Below are positions 62,001 through 64,000 of a DNA stretch of 64,000 nucleotides, piece by piece. Source of the DNA: Telmatobacter sp. DSM 110680 (GTDB lineage: Bacteria > Acidobacteriota > Terriglobia > Terriglobales > Acidobacteriaceae); NCBI RefSeq assembly GCF_039994875.1, contig NZ_CP121196.1, forward strand, positions 2,480,001-2,544,000, read 5' to 3'. The notes under the pieces were generated by a model. That model was not told the DNA's origin. It saw nothing but the letters and a program-made list of their open reading frames with translations, and ran no database searches. Made by a program: the position numbers and the translations under genes. Every line of letters starts with the position of its first letter. The first letter of the stretch is position 1.

Positions 62001-64000
62001 ATGTTCAAGCGCAAACGTTCCGCCGAAGACTTTGCCGAAGAGATCAAGGCCCATCTCGAACTCGAAGCCGATGATCTGCGAGGCGAAGGGCTAAGTGAGG
62101 AAGAATCCCAGCGCCGCGCCCGTGTCGAATTCGGCAGCCAGGTCGCAGCGCAAGAGAGCTTTCATCGCAGGGGCCGCTGGCAGGCTCTCGACAACTTAGC
62201 TCGCGATCTACGCTTCAGCCTGCGCTCGCTCTTGAAGAGCCCGGGCTTTGCGTTCACAGCCATACTAACCGTGGCGCTCGGCGTAGGCGCCAACACTGCG
62301 GTCTTCAGCGTTATGAACGCTGTATTGCTTAAGTCGCTGCCCGTCGCGGATCCGCAGACACTCGTCTATCTCAGGACGTCGGACCAGCCGCGCGGAACGG
62401 GCACCGTCGACACCAACGAGACGATGTCCTATCCCGTCTATGACACCTTGCGCAAGCAAACTAGCGCCTTCTCATCGCTCATCGCCTATGTGCCTCTCTC
62501 CGGCAGCAAAGTCGCTGTTCGCGTTGGCTCGCAACCGGAAGAAGCCGAAGGCGACATGGTGAGCGGCGCCTTCTTCTCCGGCCTCGGTGTAAACCTGCCT
62601 CTCGGTCGCGGCTTCACCGCCGAGGATGAAGCCAATCACGCTCCGCTCTCTGTCATAAGCTACAACTACTGGACGCGTCGCTTTGCGCGCAGCCCCGGCG
62701 TTCTCGGTCAAACTCTTTTCGTCAACGGTGTGCCTACAACGATCATCGGCGTCTCCGCCCAGGGATTCGAGGGTCTGGAGCCCGGCGGCTCGACAGACTT
62801 CTGGATTCCATTGCAGAACAGGCGCGAACTCAACGCCTGGGGCAATCCTCTCGATGACGGCAAACTTTACATCGAAAATCCAAAATGGTGGTGCCTTCGT
62901 CTTATTGCGCGCCTCGCACCCGGCGTCAGCAAAACTCAGGCAATCGCGCAACTACAGGCAGTATTCCGGTCTGCTTCCCGCATCGGGCTGGGCTCGCCGA
63001 TGCAAGGCGAGAAGCCGCTCACACTGAGCTTCACTGATGCCAAAAATTTCCCGGGCTATGACCAGATGTACGGTAATCCGCTGCGCATTCTCATGGCGAT
63101 GGTCGGTCTCGTGCTGCTTATTGCTCTGGCCAACGTGGCCATGCTGCTCGCAGCCAGAAACGCAGCGCGCCAGCGCGAGTTCTCAGTTCGCCAGGCGCTC
63201 GGTGCCGGACGCGGCGAACTGTTTCGTCAATTGTTAACCGAGAGCCTCATCCTTGTTACCGCCGGGGGCGCGCTCGCATGGGCTTTCGCCATGATGGCCG
63301 CGCGACTGCTCGCCAACTGGGCGCAGATCGAATCCAGCCTCGCTCCCGACCGCACAGTTCTGCTCTTCACCATGGGCGTTCTTGTTGTCGCCGCCGTGCT
63401 CTTCGGCTTAGCTCCCATGCGCGTCGCTCTCGCCGGACGCGCGGAGCTTGCCATCCGAACCTCAGCAGCAACCTCCAACACCAACGCCGGTAAGTCGCGC
63501 ACCGGCAAAATCATCGTCGCTCTGCAGATGGCCATGTGCGTTGTGCTTCTTGTCGGCGCCGGCCTTCTCATTCGCACCCTGCGCAATCTTGAGAACACAC
63601 CCCTTGGCATGCGCGTCGACGGCCTCGTCGTCTTCGGCGTCAATCCAGACATACCGTCTCTCGCCGCAGGCAGGACGTTTTATCGCGATCTGATTTCGAA
63701 GTTGCGAATCTTGCCCGGCGTCGAGTCGGTGACGGTTATGGAAGAGCGGCTTGGGTCCGGCTGGTCCGACAACAGCGCCATGATGGTCGATGGACGACTG
63801 CCCGATGTCCCCAACGGCGGCGACCGCACCGTGCGCAGCAACGTGGCGGGTCCTGACTTCTTCACGACCCTCGGCATACCCGTTCTCGAAGGCCGCGATT
63901 TCGCTGACTCCGACACGGTGAACTCTCCGCCCGTGGGCATCATCAACGAAGAATTTGCAAAGCGGTTTCTGGCCGGTCAGAATCCACTCGGCCACCACAT
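62001..64000 (+). CDS. ADOP-type ABC permease (MacB/FtsX-like), 3' truncated
   Basis: A large permease open from ATG 62001 to the window edge (666 codons). A ~70-residue cytoplasmic prefix (FAEEIKAHLELEADDLRGEGLSEEESQRRARVEFGS) is typical of acidobacterial duplicated orphan permeases. Then come a first TM (GFAFTAILTVALGVGANTAVFSVMNAV), a periplasmic MacB_PCD-like domain (SGAFFSGLGVNLPLGRGFTAEDE), FtsX-type helices (LRILMAMVGLVLLIALANVAMLLAAR; RQALGAGRGELFRQLLTESLIL) and the beginning of the second half (TGKIIVALQMAMCVVLLVGAGLLIRTL). No ATPase is seen, as is usual for orphan members. The substrate is unknown. Confidence 0.9.
   Translation, partial: MFKRKRSAEDFAEEIKAHLELEADDLRGEGLSEEESQRRARVEFGSQVAAQESFHRRGRWQALDNLARDLRFSLRSLLKSPGFAFTAILTVALGVGANTAVFSVMNAVLLKSLPVADPQTLVYLRTSDQPRGTGTVDTNETMSYPVYDTLRKQTSAFSSLIAYVPLSGSKVAVRVGSQPEEAEGDMVSGAFFSGLGVNLPLGRGFTAEDEANHAPLSVISYNYWTRRFARSPGVLGQTLFVNGVPTTIIGVSAQGFEGLEPGGSTDFWIPLQNRRELNAWGNPLDDGKLYIENPKWWCLRLIARLAPGVSKTQAIAQLQAVFRSASRIGLGSPMQGEKPLTLSFTDAKNFPGYDQMYGNPLRILMAMVGLVLLIALANVAMLLAARNAARQREFSVRQALGAGRGELFRQLLTESLILVTAGGALAWAFAMMAARLLANWAQIESSLAPDRTVLLFTMGVLVVAAVLFGLAPMRVALAGRAELAIRTSAATSNTNAGKSRTGKIIVALQMAMCVVLLVGAGLLIRTLRNLENTPLGMRVDGLVVFGVNPDIPSLAAGRTFYRDLISKLRILPGVESVTVMEERLGSGWSDNSAMMVDGRLPDVPNGGDRTVRSNVAGPDFFTTLGIPVLEGRDFADSDTVNSPPVGIINEEFAKRFLAGQNPLGHH

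Overview
This 64 kb window looks like chromosomal DNA from an acidobacterium, most likely class Terriglobia (subdivision 1). The inference rests on gene content: a VWA protein of the acidobacterial VWFA-related type, a PadR regulator paired with a large MacB/FtsX-type permease of the ADOP kind, a DUF1844 protein, a sedolisin (S53) protease, an FG-GAP/Ig-like secreted protein, and GC-rich coding DNA. Short hairpins beginning GTGCCCCA also fit my memory of such genomes. I see no rRNA, CRISPR array, prophage, transposase or integrase. The DNA is mostly ordinary, densely packed core and metabolic genes, and the unusual points are single proteins and leader structures.

Layout. 1-2.5 kb: the end of pheT, a small coiled-coil protein and zapA. 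2.7-9 kb: a TPR/thioredoxin (TlpA-like) protein, a secreted S53 protease, a 460-bp gap rich in RNA secondary structure, then an Lgt-family protein, rluD and a secreted VWA protein. 9.2-20.3 kb: a CxxC protein, ligA, a membrane-bound hydrolase-like protein, an exported T4-lysozyme-like protein, DUF6580 and DedA membrane proteins, a TonB-like protein, a ClC channel and an exported MetX-like alpha/beta hydrolase. 20.5-32.4 kb: an unknown anchored protein, acnA, pyk, YihY/BrkB, a GH3 beta-glucosidase, a lipoprotein esterase, AIM24 and an AI-2E family transporter. 32.5-37.4 kb: a zinc metallopeptidase with a D-Ala-D-Ala-ligase-like ATP-grasp enzyme, then two secreted proteins on the other strand.

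37.5-46.6 kb is a long plus-strand run: YgfZ, DUF1844, a fusion of a PhnP-like metallo-beta-lactamase domain with RibF, hemB, a Na+/H+ antiporter, an NCS2 purine permease, a small membrane protein, a glutaminyl cyclase and a one-TM protein. 46.6-52.1 kb holds glutaminase, then ahcY divergent from an ArsR-methyltransferase fusion that resembles SahR, a cupin, and an ArsR regulator with an SDR oxidoreductase. 52.5-64 kb holds ada, kdsB, tRNA-Met(CAT), the FG-GAP protein, an S41-family protein without its catalytic Ser and Lys, a class A penicillin-binding protein, and PadR with the ADOP permease, which runs off the end.

Points most worth following up: the PhnP-like/RibF fusion, possibly linked to cyclic-FMN turnover; the degenerate S41 protein next to a class A PBP; the Lgt-family protein lacking conserved arginines; the structured RNA before it; the SahR-like regulator facing ahcY across a palindromic gap; the metallopeptidase/ATP-grasp pair; and the alternative hairpins upstream of acnA.
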